A stretch of DNA of 64,000 nucleotides, taken from Pseudomonas sp. MWU16-30317. GTDB lineage: Bacteria; Pseudomonadota; Gammaproteobacteria; Pseudomonadales; Pseudomonadaceae. A program made the translations under genes and the position numbers. The stretch lies in the NCBI RefSeq assembly GCF_020515695.1, contig NZ_JAIWJA010000016.1:1-64000 (forward strand), read 5' to 3'. The notes beneath the pieces were generated by a model. That model had not been told where the DNA came from and did not search any database. It saw nothing but the letters and a program-made list of their open reading frames with translations. Below, one piece after another: positions 23,886 through 32,366 of the stretch. Numbering within the stretch: position 1 is the stretch's first letter; the number at the start of each line of letters is the position of its first letter.

Positions 23886-26753
23886 ATGCTCGAGCTCACT
23901 ATAGAGCAGATTTCCATGGGCCAGACGGCAGCGGACAAGCCCGCGGCCCTGCAATTGCTGGCAGACAAGCTGGTCGCCGATGGCCTGGTCGCCGAGGGTT
24001 ACCTGGCCGGCCTGCAGGCCCGCGAAGTGCAAGGCTCGACGTTTCTGGGGCAGGGCATCGCCATCCCCCACGGCACGCCCGAAACCCGCGACCTGGTGTA
24101 TGCCACCGGTGTACGCCTGCTGCAATTTCCCGAGGGTGTGGATTGGGGCGACGGCCAGATCGTCTACCTGGCCATCGGCATCGCCGCCAAATCCGATGAG
24201 CACCTGCGCCTCCTGCAACTGCTGACCCGTGCCTTGGGCGAGACCGATCTGGGCCAGGCCCTGCGCCGCGCCGGTTCCGCCGAGGCCTTGTTGAAACTGC
24301 TGCAAGGTGCCCCGCAAGAGCTGGCCTTGGATGCACAAATGATCGGCCTGGGTGTGGCTGCCGACGACTTCGAAGAGCTGGTATGGCGTGGCGCCCGTCT
24401 GCTGCGCCAGGCCGATTGCGTGAGCGGTGGATTTGCTGCAGTGCTGCAGCAGGTCGAAGCGCTGCCATTGGGCGATGGCCTGTGGTGGCTGCACAGCGAA
24501 CAAACAGTCAAACGCCCCGGCCTGGCGTTCGTCACCCCGAGCCAGCCGTTGCGTTATCTCGGCCAGCCGTTGACCGGGCTGTTCTGCCTGGCCAGCCTCG
24601 GCGAGGCGCACCAAGCGCTGCTCGAACGCTTGTGCGCGTTGTTGATCGAAGGCCGCGGCCAGGAACTGGGGCGCGCCACCAGCACCCGCGCAGTGCTTGA
24701 AGTGCTGGGCGGTGAAGTACCGGCCGACTGGCCCAGCGCGCGCATCACTCTGGCCAATGCCCACGGCCTGCACGCCCGCCCGGCGAAGGTCCTCGCGCAA
24801 CTGGCCAAAAGTTTTGAAGGCGAGGTGCATCTGCGCTTGGTCGACAGCGCCGAGCCGGCGATCTCTGCCAAGAGCCTGAGCAAACTGTTGAGCCTGGGCG
24901 CACGTCGCGGCCAGGTGCTGGAGCTGATCGCCGAGCCGAGCGTTGCGGCTGATGCGTTGCCGGCGTTGCTGGCGGCCATCGAGTCCGGGCTGGGTGAAGA
25001 GGTCGAGGCGCTGCCTGCGGCCACGGCGGTGGCAGACAAGGTCGCCGAAATCGAACCAGAGATCAGCGTTCAGGCCCCCCTGGCAGGCCAGCGCGTGCAA
25101 GGTATCGCCGCCGCGCCCGGCATCGCGGTCGGCCCGGCCCATGTACAAGTATTGGCCGATTTCGACTATCCGCTGCGCGGCGAAACCCCGGCGGCCGAGC
25201 GTCAACGTCTGCAAGCGGCGTTGACCGCCGTGCGCGCCGATATCGAAGCGCTGGTGCAGCGCAGCACGGTCAAAGCCATTCGCGAGATCTTCATCACCCA
25301 CCAGGAGATGCTCGACGACCCGGCCCTTACCGACGAAGTCGAAGCGCGGCTCAAGCAGAACGAAAGCGCCGCCGCCGCCTGGAACACCGTCATCGAAGCC
25401 GCCGCCCGCCAGCAAGAGTCGCTACAGGATGCGCTGTTGGCCGAACGCGCCGCCGACCTGCGCGACATCGGTCGCCGCGTGCTGGCCGAACTGTGCGGCG
25501 TGCAGACCCTCGAAGCGCCGGACGACGCCTATATCCTGGTGATGGACGAAGTCGGCCCCTCCGACGTCGCCCGTCTCGACCCAGCCCGCGTCGCCGGTAT
25601 CCTCACCGCCCGCGGTGGCGCGACGGCCCACAGCGCTATCGTCGCGCGCGCGCTGGGGATTCCCGCTGTGGTCGGCGCTGGCGCGGCGGTGCTGTTGATC
25701 AAGCCGGGTACGCCGTTGCTGATCGACGGCCAGCGCGGCCTGCTCACTGTCGAGCCCGCCGCCGAGGTACTGGAAAAAGCCCTCGCCGAGCGCGACAGCC
25801 GCGAGCAACGTTTGCAGGCCGCCGCCGCCCGCCGGCATGAAACCGCTGTCACCCGTGACGGCCATGCCGTGGAAGTGTTCGCCAACATCGGCGAAAGTGC
25901 CGGCGTGGCCGCTGCGGTGGAGCAGGGCGCCGAAGGTGTCGGCCTGCTGCGCACCGAACTGATCTTCATGGCCCACTCCCAAGCGCCGGACGAAACCGTG
26001 CAGGAAGCCGAGTATCGCCGCGTGCTCGATGGCCTGGCCGGGCGGCCGCTGGTGGTGCGCACCCTGGATGTGGGCGGCGACAAACCGCTGCCGTATTGGC
26101 CGATCGCCAAAGAGGAAAACCCCTTCCTCGGCGTGCGCGGCATTCGCCTGACCTTGCAGCGCCCGCAGTTGATGGAAGGCCAGTTGCGCGCGCTGCTGCG
26201 GGCCGCCGACAACCGCCCGTTGCGGATCATGTTCCCGATGGTCGGCAGCGTCGAAGAATGGCGCGCGGCGCGGGACATGACCGAGCGCCTGCGTGCCGAG
26301 ATTCCGGTGGCCGATCTGCAACTGGGGATCATGATCGAGGTCCCATCGGCTGCCCTGCTGGCGCCGGTGCTGGCCCGCGAGGTGGACTTCTTCAGTGTCG
26401 GCACCAACGACCTGACCCAGTACACCCTGGCCATCGACCGTGGCCACCCGACGCTGTCGGCCCAGGCGGATGGCTTGCATCCGGCGGTGTTGCAGCTGAT
26501 CGACATCACCGTGCGTGCCGCCCATGCCCATGGCAAATGGGTGGGCATCTGCGGCGAACTGGCAGCAGACCCGGTTGCCGTACCGTTGCTGGTCGGCCTG
26601 GGTGTGGATGAATTGAGTGTCTCGGCGCGCAGCATTGCCGAGGTCAAGGCCGGGGTCCGCGAGTTGACCCTGGCGCAAGCACAAGCGTGGGCGCAGCAAG
26701 CCCTCACGCTGGGCACTGCCGCGCAAGTGCGGGCCCTGGTGGAGAACACATAA
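23886..26753 (+). CDS. fruB: Fructose PTS multiphosphoryl transfer protein (EIIA-HPr-EI)
   Basis: This 955-residue cytoplasmic fusion carries phosphate from PEP to FruA. Domains in order: EIIA-Fru with phospho-His H62 (IAIPHGTPE); a spacer; HPr with H296 (ANAHGLHARPAKV); and enzyme I with H582 (RGGATAHSAIVAR) and the PEP-binding C-domain (GVRGIRLTLQRP, DFFSVGTNDLTQY, GICGELAADP). The ATG at 23886 follows AAGGAGTAAGG; the frame is open to 23784 but that part is not family-like. The stop overlaps the fruK start (TAATG), so the genes are translationally coupled. Confidence 0.97.
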   Translation: MLELTIEQISMGQTAADKPAALQLLADKLVADGLVAEGYLAGLQAREVQGSTFLGQGIAIPHGTPETRDLVYATGVRLLQFPEGVDWGDGQIVYLAIGIAAKSDEHLRLLQLLTRALGETDLGQALRRAGSAEALLKLLQGAPQELALDAQMIGLGVAADDFEELVWRGARLLRQADCVSGGFAAVLQQVEALPLGDGLWWLHSEQTVKRPGLAFVTPSQPLRYLGQPLTGLFCLASLGEAHQALLERLCALLIEGRGQELGRATSTRAVLEVLGGEVPADWPSARITLANAHGLHARPAKVLAQLAKSFEGEVHLRLVDSAEPAISAKSLSKLLSLGARRGQVLELIAEPSVAADALPALLAAIESGLGEEVEALPAATAVADKVAEIEPEISVQAPLAGQRVQGIAAAPGIAVGPAHVQVLADFDYPLRGETPAAERQRLQAALTAVRADIEALVQRSTVKAIREIFITHQEMLDDPALTDEVEARLKQNESAAAAWNTVIEAAARQQESLQDALLAERAADLRDIGRRVLAELCGVQTLEAPDDAYILVMDEVGPSDVARLDPARVAGILTARGGATAHSAIVARALGIPAVVGAGAAVLLIKPGTPLLIDGQRGLLTVEPAAEVLEKALAERDSREQRLQAAAARRHETAVTRDGHAVEVFANIGESAGVAAAVEQGAEGVGLLRTELIFMAHSQAPDETVQEAEYRRVLDGLAGRPLVVRTLDVGGDKPLPYWPIAKEENPFLGVRGIRLTLQRPQLMEGQLRALLRAADNRPLRIMFPMVGSVEEWRAARDMTERLRAEIPVADLQLGIMIEVPSAALLAPVLAREVDFFSVGTNDLTQYTLAIDRGHPTLSAQADGLHPAVLQLIDITVRAAHAHGKWVGICGELAADPVAVPLLVGLGVDELSVSARSIAEVKAGVRELTLAQAQAWAQQALTLGTAAQVRALVENT

Positions 26754-27694
26754 TGGCCAAGATCCTGACCCTTACCCTCAACCCCGCGCTCGACCTGACC
26801 ATGGAGCTGACATCGCTGCGCCTGGGCGAAGTCAACCGCGGCGACGCCCTGCATGTGCACGCTGCGGGCAAAGGCATCAACGTCGCGCAGGTGCTGGCCG
26901 ATCTGGGCCATGAACTGACCGTGGCGGGTTTCCTCGGGGCCGACAATACCGGACACTTCGAAGAGTTGTTCACGGCGCGTGGCTTCGTCGACGAGTTCGT
27001 CCGCGTGCCGGGCGAGACGCGCCGCAACATCAAGCTGGCCGAGACGGGTGGCCGCGTCACCGACGTCAACGGCCCCGGCCCGCAGGTCGATGAAGACGCG
27101 CAGCAGGTCTTGCTCGCGCGCCTGGAGCAGATCGCCCCAGGCCACGATGTGGTGATCGTCGCAGGCAGCCTGCCCCGTGGGATCAGCCCGCAATGGTTGC
27201 AGGCTCTGCTCGAACGCTTGCACGCGCTGGGCCTCAAGGTGGTGCTCGACACCAGCGGCGCCGCCTTGCGCGCCGGCCTCACCGCACAGCCTTGGCTGAT
27301 CAAGCCCAACACCGACGAGTTGACCGAAGTGCTTGGCGAGACCGTCAGCACCCTGGACGATCAAGCCAGAGTCGCCGCGCAGTTGCGCGCTCGTGGCATC
27401 GAGCATGTGGTCATCTCCCAAGGCGCCCAAGGCGTCAACTGGTTCAACAGCCAGGGCGCCTGGCAGGCCTTGCCGCCGACGGTCGATGTCGCCAGCACGG
27501 TAGGCGCAGGTGATTCGCTGCTGGCCGGAATGGTGCACGGGTTGCTCAGCGAGCACGATGAGGCCCAGACGCTGCGCAAGGCCACGGCGATCGCCGCCAT
27601 GGCGGTGATGCAAATCGGCTTCGGCATCAGCGATCACGATGAACTGGAACGGCTCGAAAGCGGCGTCAGCGTCCGCGCGCTCGCAGAACAATAA
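26753..27694 (+). CDS. fruK: 1-phosphofructokinase
   Basis: This is a 313-residue PfkB-family kinase that converts fructose 1-phosphate to fructose 1,6-bisphosphate. Signatures are TLTLNPALDLT at the N-terminus, AAGKGINVAQVLADLG, SLPRGISPQW, and the catalytic motif STVGAGDSLLAGMVHG near the C-terminus. It overlaps the fruB stop by one base. Confidence 0.96.
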   Translation: MAKILTLTLNPALDLTMELTSLRLGEVNRGDALHVHAAGKGINVAQVLADLGHELTVAGFLGADNTGHFEELFTARGFVDEFVRVPGETRRNIKLAETGGRVTDVNGPGPQVDEDAQQVLLARLEQIAPGHDVVIVAGSLPRGISPQWLQALLERLHALGLKVVLDTSGAALRAGLTAQPWLIKPNTDELTEVLGETVSTLDDQARVAAQLRARGIEHVVISQGAQGVNWFNSQGAWQALPPTVDVASTVGAGDSLLAGMVHGLLSEHDEAQTLRKATAIAAMAVMQIGFGISDHDELERLESGVSVRALAEQ

Positions 27695-27705
27695 GAGGGT
27701 CTGAA

Positions 27706-29442
27706 ATGAAGTTAGCCATTGTCACGGCGTGCCCCAACGGGCGCGTCTCCAGCGTGCTCAGTGCGCGCCTGCTGGACGCCGCCGCGCAGCGTCAGGGCTG
27801 GAGCACCAGCGTTGAAGTGCATGATCCGCAGCATCCGGAACGCCAGCTGAGCAAGGCCACCATCGATGAGGCCGAGTGGGTGCTGGTGGTCAACACCGGG
27901 CCGCTGGATTTGAGCCGTTTTATCGGCAAGCGCGTGTACCAGAGCACACCGGCTCACGCGCTGCAGGATGTCGAAACGTTTCTGCGCGACGCGGCCGAGC
28001 AGGCTCAGCCCTATGTGGCCGTTGCCGAGGCGGCGCCTGCAGCCGCCGCTGATCGAGCGCCGCGCCTGGTTGCGATCACGGCGTGCCCGACGGGCGTCGC
28101 CCACACGTTCATGGCCGCTGAAGCCTTACAGCAGGCGGCCAAACAACTGGGCTACGAGATCAAGGTCGAGACTCAGGGCTCGGTGGGCGCGCGCGATCCC
28201 CTCAGCGCCACGGCGATTGCCGAGGCTGACGTGGTGTTGCTGGCCTGTGATATCGATGTCGCCACCGAGCGTTTTGCCGGCAAGCGGATTTACCGCTGTG
28301 GTACCAGTATTGCGCTCAAGCAGTCCCAGGCGACCCTGAAGAAGGCGCTGGCCGAGGCCAAGGAAGAATCCGGCGCCAAGGCCGAAGGCGCTGCCCCGGC
28401 GCGCAAGGAGAAGACCGGCGTCTACAAGCATCTGCTCACTGGTGTCTCCTACATGCTGCCGATGGTGGTGGCGGGGGGCTTGATGATCGCGCTGTCGTTC
28501 GTGTTCGGCATCAAGGCCTTTGAGGAACCGGGCACTCTGGCGGCGGCCCTCAAGCATGTCGGCGATGCCGCCTTCACCTTGATGGTGCCGCTGCTGGCGG
28601 GCTATATCGCTTATTCGATCGCCGACCGTCCGGGCCTGGCGCCCGGCATGATCGGCGGCCTGCTGGCGAGCACGTTGATGGCGGGATTCCTGGGCGGGAT
28701 CGTCGCGGGCTTTATCGCCGGCTACACGGCGTTGGCGATGAGCCGCTATATCCGCCTGCCGGCCAGCCTTGATGCGCTCAAGCCGATCTTGATCATTCCG
28801 CTGCTGGCGTCCTTGATCACCGGGCTGTTGATGCTCTATGTGGTCGGTTCGCCGATTGCCGGCGTGATGGCCGCGCTGACCGAATTTCTCAAGAGCATGG
28901 GCACCACCAACGCCATTCTGCTGGGGATCTTCCTCGGCGGCATGATGTGCGTCGACCTCGGCGGGCCGGTGAACAAAGCGGCCTATGCGTTTTCCGTCGG
29001 TTTGCTGGCCAACGGCAGCCAACTGCCCATGGCCGCGGCGATGGCGGCGGGTATGGTGCCGCCGATTGGCCTGGCCATTGCGACCTTTATCGCCCGACGC
29101 AAATTCGCCCAGAGCGAGCGTGAAGCCGGCAAGGCGGCATTGGTCTTGGGGCTTTGCTTCATTTCCGAGGGCGCGATTCCGTTCGCGGCCAAGGACCCGC
29201 TGCGGGTCATCCCAGCGAGCATCGCCGGCGGTGCGCTGACGGGCGCGCTGTCGATGTACTTCGGCTGCCAGCTGGCCGCGCCCCATGGCGGCTTGTTCGT
29301 GTTGCTGATCCCGAACGCCATGAACCACGCGCTGCTGTATCTGCTGGCGATCGTCGCGGGGAGTGTGGTGACCGGGGTGGTGTATGCCCTGATCAAACGG
29401 CCTGAAGCTCAGGAAGTCGCCTTGGTGCCTGAGGCGGCCTGA
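27706..29442 (+). CDS. fruA: PTS fructose-specific EIIB'BC permease
   Basis: This is a 578-residue inner-membrane protein. Two tandem EIIB domains come first: EIIB' with VTACPNGRVSS near residue 7, then EIIB with ITACPTGVAHTFMAAEAL near 124, whose cysteine is the phosphorylation site. A charged linker (KEKTGVYKHLL) leads to the EIIC domain of eight or more helices starting at VSYMLPMVVAGGLMIAL. It takes up fructose as fructose 1-phosphate. It follows fruK by 11 nt and completes the operon. Confidence 0.96.
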   Translation: MKLAIVTACPNGRVSSVLSARLLDAAAQRQGWSTSVEVHDPQHPERQLSKATIDEAEWVLVVNTGPLDLSRFIGKRVYQSTPAHALQDVETFLRDAAEQAQPYVAVAEAAPAAAADRAPRLVAITACPTGVAHTFMAAEALQQAAKQLGYEIKVETQGSVGARDPLSATAIAEADVVLLACDIDVATERFAGKRIYRCGTSIALKQSQATLKKALAEAKEESGAKAEGAAPARKEKTGVYKHLLTGVSYMLPMVVAGGLMIALSFVFGIKAFEEPGTLAAALKHVGDAAFTLMVPLLAGYIAYSIADRPGLAPGMIGGLLASTLMAGFLGGIVAGFIAGYTALAMSRYIRLPASLDALKPILIIPLLASLITGLLMLYVVGSPIAGVMAALTEFLKSMGTTNAILLGIFLGGMMCVDLGGPVNKAAYAFSVGLLANGSQLPMAAAMAAGMVPPIGLAIATFIARRKFAQSEREAGKAALVLGLCFISEGAIPFAAKDPLRVIPASIAGGALTGALSMYFGCQLAAPHGGLFVLLIPNAMNHALLYLLAIVAGSVVTGVVYALIKRPEAQEVALVPEAA

Positions 29443-29458
29443 GTCTTGTTGCGGTCTT

Positions 29459-29476
29459 GAGTCCTTCGCTGGACTC
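29459..29476 (+). terminator. Small hairpin after fruA
   Basis: GAGTCC-TTCGCT-GGACTC is a perfect 6-bp stem 17 bp after the fruA stop. It has no T-run and is at best a weak terminator. The REPIN 85 bp further on may take over this role. Confidence 0.3.
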
Positions 29477-29560
29477 ACAGGCCGCTTCGCGAGCATGACT
29501 CGCCATCGCTGGAGAGCCTTGCATCTGTGGGGGACTCTAGGGTGCTGGGCAAGCAGGACC

Positions 29561-29644
29561 GGCCCCTTCGCGAGCAAGCTTTGCTCCCACGGGTGTACGG
29601 CTCAGATGCGCACTGTGGGAGCAAGGCTTGCCCGCGAAGGGGGC
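29561..29644. repeat. REPIN (two inverted REP sequences)
   Basis: CCCCTTCGCGAGCAAGC-TTTGCTCCCAC (29561-29590) and its inverse GTGGGAGCAAGGCTTGCCCGCG (about 29615-29644) face each other across about 24 bp. The pair lies between the convergent ends of fruA and piuB and fills the gap 29477-29673, where I see no gene. Confidence 0.85.
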
Positions 29645-29673
29645 GGCAGCGTCACTGTAATTTCAGCCCTGGA

Positions 29674-32244
29674 TCAATAAACATCCCGCCGATACCGCCC
29701 CTGCTCGACCAGTTGCTCCACAGCCTCCTCGCCGAGCACCTGTTTCAACACCTCATCCACCCCGCCAGCCATGCCGATCAGGCTGCCGCACACGTAGATA
29801 TAGGCGCCGTCGGCCAGCCATTGCTGCAACTGCACTGCGGCATCGAGCAACCGATCCTGTACATAGATCTTCTCGCTCTGGTCCCGAGAAAACGCCAGAT
29901 CGAGCCGCTGAAGTTCGCCGCGCTGCACAGCGCCTTGCAGCTCATCCTTGCAGTAGAAGTCATGCTCGGCATTGCGCTCGCCGAAGACCAGCCAGTTGCG
30001 CCGCTGGCCCCGCGCAATCCGCGCTTGCAGCAGGCTGCGCAGCCCCGCCAGCCCGGTACCGTTGCCCAGCAGAATCAACGGTGCATCCTCGCTCGGCAGG
30101 TGGAAGCTGCTGTTGCGACGAACCCGCAGGCTGATATGGGTACCCACCGCCGCGTGCTCGCACAACCAGCCGGAGCCCAGCCCCGAGGTGCCGTCCGGAT
30201 GGCGCTCCAGGCGCACGATCAATTGCAGCGCGCCACCCTCGGCGACTGAGGCGATGGAATATTCACGGGCATCCACCGGAATAAGCGCGTCCACTACCGC
30301 TTGGGCGTGCAGGCCCACCAGGTGCTCGGTGCTGACCGGCAACTGCCGTAGCGCCAAGGCATGCGCCAGCGGTTCTTGCAGGTCATTGAGGCGAACTTTG
30401 GCATCGGCCGACAGACCCAGGCGCTTGAGCATCCCTTGCACCGAAGGGGCACCGTTGCGCGGCAGCACCTCGACCAGATCGCCCGCTTCCCAGTGGCTTG
30501 CGGGCGGCCCTTGCAGGTCCAGCAAGTACACCGGCGCGCCGGCACTGCCGGGGTTGAGCAGTGTGCGTTTTTGCAGGCTCCACGCCTCGAACACTGGCGC
30601 CTGCCAGGCCGCTGCTGGGGCGCTGCCGGTGAGCTGGCCCAGTTGCCGTTGCCACTGCTGCAAGGCCTCGGCGTCGGCGTTGTCGACTTCTACCGGAGTA
30701 AAGGCCGCGCGGGCGCCGTGCTGTTCGAGCCAGCCCTGCAGGCGCTGGCCGAAAGCGCAGAAGTTCGCGTACTGACGATCCCCGAGCGACAGCAGGGCGA
30801 AGCGGATATGCCCCAGCGCATAAGCCTGGCCGAGCACCTTGCGCTCGAAACCGCGGGCGTTGTCCGGCGCCTGGCCATCGCCGAAGGTGCTGACCACGAA
30901 CAACACCTGCTGAGTGGCCTGCCAGTCGTTGTCATCCAGTTGCGCCAAGGAACGCACCCGCACGCCATGGCCTGCGGCCTGTAATTGGCCAGCAGACTGC
31001 CATGCCAGCTGTTCGGCCAGGCCGCTCTGGCTGGCGAAGGCCACCAGCCAGTCGCCGGTGCCCCCCGGCTGGTTGACTACGGCACCACGGGAGAGGGCAG
31101 TCGCGCGTTTTTTGCGCCGACGGTCGAGATACAGCAGCCAGCCCGTGACGAAAAACAGCGGCATGCACAGGCTGGCAAGCGTCATCAAGATCCGTCCGAC
31201 GATACCGAAGTAGCTGCCGACGTGCAGGGCGTAAATGCTGGCGAACAACTGCCCACCCAGGGGCTGGTCGGCGTAGCGCTGTTGCTTGAGGACTTTGCCG
31301 GTGTTCGGCTCCAGCGAGATCTGATTGAGCGCGCGCTCATGGGGCGAGCTGCGCAGCAGATAGAACACGGTTGCCGGTTGCCCGCCGTTGGGCGCGACTC
31401 GCAGCACGAAGGTAGTCAGGTCGGGCCCGGCGGTGCGCTTGATGCTGTCCCACAGGGCGTCGTAATCGACGGTGGCGACCGGCTCGGCATCGGTTTTTGT
31501 CCGGTCCTGTTTGCCACCGGGCGGCGGCCCCTCGCGGCGGCGTTGTTCGCCTGCGGGTGGGCCGCCCACCAGGAGCAGATTCAGCCCATCGCGGAACCAG
31601 TTGTACGACCAGGTCAGCCCGGTCACCGCCGACATCAAATAGAACACCAGGCACCAGGTGCCGAACACCGAGTGCAGATCCCAATTGAACGCGCGGCCCT
31701 TTTTCGCCCAGTCCAGCGTCAGCCAGGCGCGCCAATCGAGCGCCTTGCGCGGCCAGCGCAGGTACAGGCCCGACAAGGCGAAGAACAGCAGAATCAGGGT
31801 GCAGGCGCCGGTGATCTGCCGGCCGGTGTCACCGATGGTCAAAAAGCGATGAAATTGCAGCACGAATTCGAAAAAATCCTGCCCCACCACGTCGCCTTGC
31901 ATCTGCCCGGTAAAAGGATCGAAGTAGCGCATTGGTCCGCGCCGCTCGCCTGGAGCGGGCATGTAGTTGACCCGTGCGGCATCGCCTAATGCGGTATCGA
32001 TACGCAGCCCGAACACCTTCTCGCCCTGCGCGGCCTCCAGCAACGGCACCAGTTGCGACAGCGGCATGATGCCCTCGGGCCTTACCTCGACGCTCATGCT
32101 CTGTGGGTTGAGGCCATGCAGGATCTCATCCGAAAACGAATACAGCGCGCCGCTGATACCCATGACGGCCAGCACCAGCCCGGCGGTGATGCCGAAAAAC
32201 CAGTGCAACTGGAAGAGGACTTTCTTGAACACGCAGACCACCAT
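29674..32244 (-). CDS. piuB: PepSY-TM / flavodoxin / FAD-NAD(P) reductase fusion, probable ferric-siderophore reductase
   Basis: This 856-residue inner-membrane flavoprotein is the equivalent of the gene next to piuA in Pseudomonas aeruginosa. Residues 1 to about 400 form a PepSY-associated membrane part with helices at 10-33 (LHWFFGITAGLVLAVMGISG), about 135-155, 195-215 and 365-385. A flavodoxin domain follows (VSTFGDGQAPDNARGF). The rest is a sulfite-reductase-like FAD/NAD(P) module with LGNGTGLAGLRSLL and YVCGSLIGMAGGVDEVL. It probably moves electrons across the membrane to release iron taken up by PiuA. It lies 122 bp after piuA in the same direction. Confidence 0.85.
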   Translation of the reverse strand: MVVCVFKKVLFQLHWFFGITAGLVLAVMGISGALYSFSDEILHGLNPQSMSVEVRPEGIMPLSQLVPLLEAAQGEKVFGLRIDTALGDAARVNYMPAPGERRGPMRYFDPFTGQMQGDVVGQDFFEFVLQFHRFLTIGDTGRQITGACTLILLFFALSGLYLRWPRKALDWRAWLTLDWAKKGRAFNWDLHSVFGTWCLVFYLMSAVTGLTWSYNWFRDGLNLLLVGGPPAGEQRRREGPPPGGKQDRTKTDAEPVATVDYDALWDSIKRTAGPDLTTFVLRVAPNGGQPATVFYLLRSSPHERALNQISLEPNTGKVLKQQRYADQPLGGQLFASIYALHVGSYFGIVGRILMTLASLCMPLFFVTGWLLYLDRRRKKRATALSRGAVVNQPGGTGDWLVAFASQSGLAEQLAWQSAGQLQAAGHGVRVRSLAQLDDNDWQATQQVLFVVSTFGDGQAPDNARGFERKVLGQAYALGHIRFALLSLGDRQYANFCAFGQRLQGWLEQHGARAAFTPVEVDNADAEALQQWQRQLGQLTGSAPAAAWQAPVFEAWSLQKRTLLNPGSAGAPVYLLDLQGPPASHWEAGDLVEVLPRNGAPSVQGMLKRLGLSADAKVRLNDLQEPLAHALALRQLPVSTEHLVGLHAQAVVDALIPVDAREYSIASVAEGGALQLIVRLERHPDGTSGLGSGWLCEHAAVGTHISLRVRRNSSFHLPSEDAPLILLGNGTGLAGLRSLLQARIARGQRRNWLVFGERNAEHDFYCKDELQGAVQRGELQRLDLAFSRDQSEKIYVQDRLLDAAVQLQQWLADGAYIYVCGSLIGMAGGVDEVLKQVLGEEAVEQLVEQGRYRRDVY

Positions 32245-32366
32245 GTAATCGGTAAGAGGGGCAGGGCGCAGCGATTATGACAAAAACGATTAAGAATTAT
32301 TCTGATTTTGCACGCAAAAGCCCCGCTCAAATGAATAAGCGGGGCTTGCGAAAGGGCCGGACGGGA

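Noticed and set aside
23838..25415. 525-codon and 434-codon minus-strand frames opposite fruB
   Set aside because: fruB has three verified active-site histidines in its own frame; the antisense frames have no motif or start signal.
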